Source: Aquimarina muelleri DSM 19832 (GTDB taxonomy: Bacteria; Bacteroidota; Bacteroidia; Flavobacteriales; Flavobacteriaceae). Taken from it: 64,000 bases of DNA. Each line of letters starts with the position of its first letter. Within the stretch, counting starts at the first letter, position 1. This document shows positions 63,701-64,000 of the stretch, piece by piece. Location: assembly GCF_000430665.1 (NCBI RefSeq), contig NZ_AUML01000033.1, positions 1 to 64,000 on the forward strand, in the 5' to 3' direction. The notes below the pieces were generated by a model that was not told the origin of the DNA, searched no databases, and saw only the letters and a program-made list of their open reading frames with translations. The position numbers and the translations under genes are program-made.

Positions 63701-64000
63701 TTATAGATACCGATAATGACGGTATTGAAGATGCAGTTGATCTTGATGATGATAATGATGGTATTTTGGATATACAAGAGACTTGTGTAGGGTTTTTATC
63801 CCAAAATACTACCGGAGCTTGGTTAGGTAAGACAACTTCAACAATTTCAGTAAATTTCCCAGGAGTTTCGTATCAGTCTAATATAGGATTGTTTAATGAC
63901 AGACAAATAAATTATAATATAAATCAAAATGGAGGAGAACAACGTATGGCCAAAACAGGTGATGTTAATTTAGAATTGACATTTTCTCCCGCTGTACCAG
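60712..64000 (+). CDS. Giant surface adhesin, N-terminal part (3' end outside window)
   Basis: 1096 residues are visible and the frame is open to the window edge. A signal peptide (about 1-34) is followed by a choice-of-anchor-L-type domain (about 35-290, with DLKVVYQFGSDEYPDYVG). A long run of thrombospondin-3-type Ca2+-binding repeats (DxDxDG, about 296-583) follows, then three DUF11/DUF7507-type beta-sandwich repeats starting near 593, 730 and 865, and a further Asp-rich block near 999. The last two repeats are almost identical. Such proteins are usually exported by the type IX system with a C-terminal sorting domain, not visible here. Likely role: adhesion. Confidence 0.9.
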   Translation, partial: MKIFTIFQTNYINQKFSLLVLVCFLVLSNFSYSQATFVSNPTNAAMLGVLDGDGISLSNATLETGDRATQLAIFSNGTAGANLALDGGVMLSTGSATQAFGNNSQTEASINAPGIDPYNDPDITAIDATANNDVVVFSFDVVLEPGFTDLKVVYQFGSDEYPDYVGSVYNDIFGFFISGPGIVGSQNIALVPGTTSPVAVNTINAGFLGCNDDIATEDLTNFPLYINNGHDTSAAACNTNPGPFIIFTEYNGLTQQLTGLLSGLVAGNTYRFKMAIADAGDPSLDSGVFISTISGDKDSDGDGLSDAKDPDDDDDGILDVDEGGAAGAPNLDADGDGVPAYLDDNDNDFSVGDVDGLVQPQFDLDGDGISNHLDLDSDNDGILDVIEAGGTDPDNDGVIGTGTPIDIDKDGLADVVDNVDSGSGAGEVTTGTPLLVPNSDSTGGADYLDIDADDDGIVDNIEAQNTIGYLPPLLNDGDGDGIDDRYDIDAGGTPLTPINTDAGSPNSDAIPDYLDLDSDGDGEDDVVEAYDINNDGVADTTPSFLDSDNDGLDNNFDVNDASLDPTNGGQTATNPFPDTDSPGGEANWREWINISVLKTDTYVDTNTNGIIDAGDTINYTFRITNNGASAITNINLTDADPNVVITGGPIVVLTSGSIDTNTFTATYTILAADITTGNYSNTATVSGLDSNANAVTSLSDDPDDPANATDDDNDGNPDDPTVTDLRQPFLDITKTSTGVADTNGNGIIDVGDTINYTFVVTNTGNVDLTGISVTDVNATIVPATTIDLVAGAVDNSTYTASYVITAGDITTGNFTNTAVASAPNPLGGAAVTDDSDDPNDATNVDPNNDGSPDDPTVTDLRQPLLDITKTSTGVVDTNGSGILDAGDTINYTFVVTNRGNIDLTGISVTDANATVVPATTIDLIVGAVDNSTYTASYVITAGDIAAGNFTNTAVASAPNPLGGAAVTDDSDDPNNITNIDPNNDGSPDDPTVTNLIIIDTDNDGIEDAVDLDDDNDGILDIQETCVGFLSQNTTGAWLGKTTSTISVNFPGVSYQSNIGLFNDRQINYNINQNGGEQRMAKTGDVNLELTFSPAVP
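62899..63703 (+). repeat. Near-identical tandem repeats in the adhesin gene
   Basis: Two units of about 405 bases (135 codons) start at about 62899 and 63304. Both contain DTINYTFVVTN, LTGISVTD and NPLGGAAVTDDSDDPN. A third, diverged unit starts near 62490. Recent duplication or recombination is likely, and copy number may vary between strains. Confidence 0.85.

Overview
The window is about 64 kb of AT-rich DNA from a marine-type member of the Bacteroidota, most likely family Flavobacteriaceae. This rests on family content and base composition only. The markers are flavobacterial choice-of-anchor and thrombospondin-3 surface adhesins, DUF4252 proteins, TPR histidine kinases paired with LytTR or NarL regulators, TAnnTTTG-type promoter boxes and the lack of clear Shine-Dalgarno sites. 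There are no rRNA or tRNA genes, no CRISPR array and no intact insertion sequence.

Layout. 0.3-7.5 kb (- strand): a class A penicillin-binding protein translationally coupled to an MFS/nucleotide-carrier-like protein with a HEAT-repeat tail, then a serine beta-lactamase-like hydrolase with a PiT-like permease. 7.8-10.4 kb (+): a DUF2938 membrane protein, a MepB-family protein, and a small membrane protein with an ABC ATPase. 10.7-16.6 kb (-): an unusual metabolic operon (PLP beta-family enzyme, DUF1611/DgcN-like protein, PP-loop ATPase with a Cys cluster, creatininase-family amidase, enolase-superfamily dipeptide epimerase/DgcA-like). 16.9-21.2 kb (-): a tight three-gene operon of a large P-loop ATPase, an MscS-like protein and a cation/proton antiporter. 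22.1-25.4 kb: two more MscS-type channels and two tandem ECF sigma factors, each followed by a ~58-residue partner. 25.6-28.6 kb (-): a three-gene two-component operon.

29.3-39.6 kb (+) is the least explained part. It holds a run of small proteins without signal peptides (three from one diverging family), a 958-residue protein, a phage-tail-collar (MdpB-like) protein coupled to it, a glycosyltransferase-methyltransferase-glycosyltransferase fusion, and a DinB/DUF1572 protein. No capsid, terminase, sheath or integrase is present, so it is not an ordinary prophage. 39.8-41.6 kb: dnaN and a GlcG/HbpS-like gene. 41.8-47.5 kb: the cobalamin salvage operon cobU-cobT-(membrane protein)-cobS-cobC, divergent from a cobalamin riboswitch and a BtuB-type receptor. 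47.6-54.4 kb: an S41 protease lipoprotein, an ECF sigma/membrane anti-sigma/two-DUF4252 operon, purB, a helical-repeat protein and a sirtuin. 54.9-59.1 kb: a LytTR regulator with Glu at the phosphoacceptor site, a tiny lipoprotein, and a TPR kinase/NarL-type regulator pair. 60.7 kb to the end: the 5' part of a giant surface adhesin.

Three points stand out. (1) A promoter-like motif, GTGAC-N14/15-GTGTC, occurs upstream of one ECF sigma gene, the PiT/beta-lactamase-like operon and the PLP/DUF1611 operon, and between the MscS gene and the ATPase/MscS/antiporter operon. It suggests an autoregulated ECF regulon for envelope or ionic stress. (2) A dispersed ~100-bp palindromic repeat occurs at least seven times between genes. 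(3) The 29-39 kb locus is the best candidate for an undescribed system. Sub-feature coordinates were counted by hand and may be off by a base or two.
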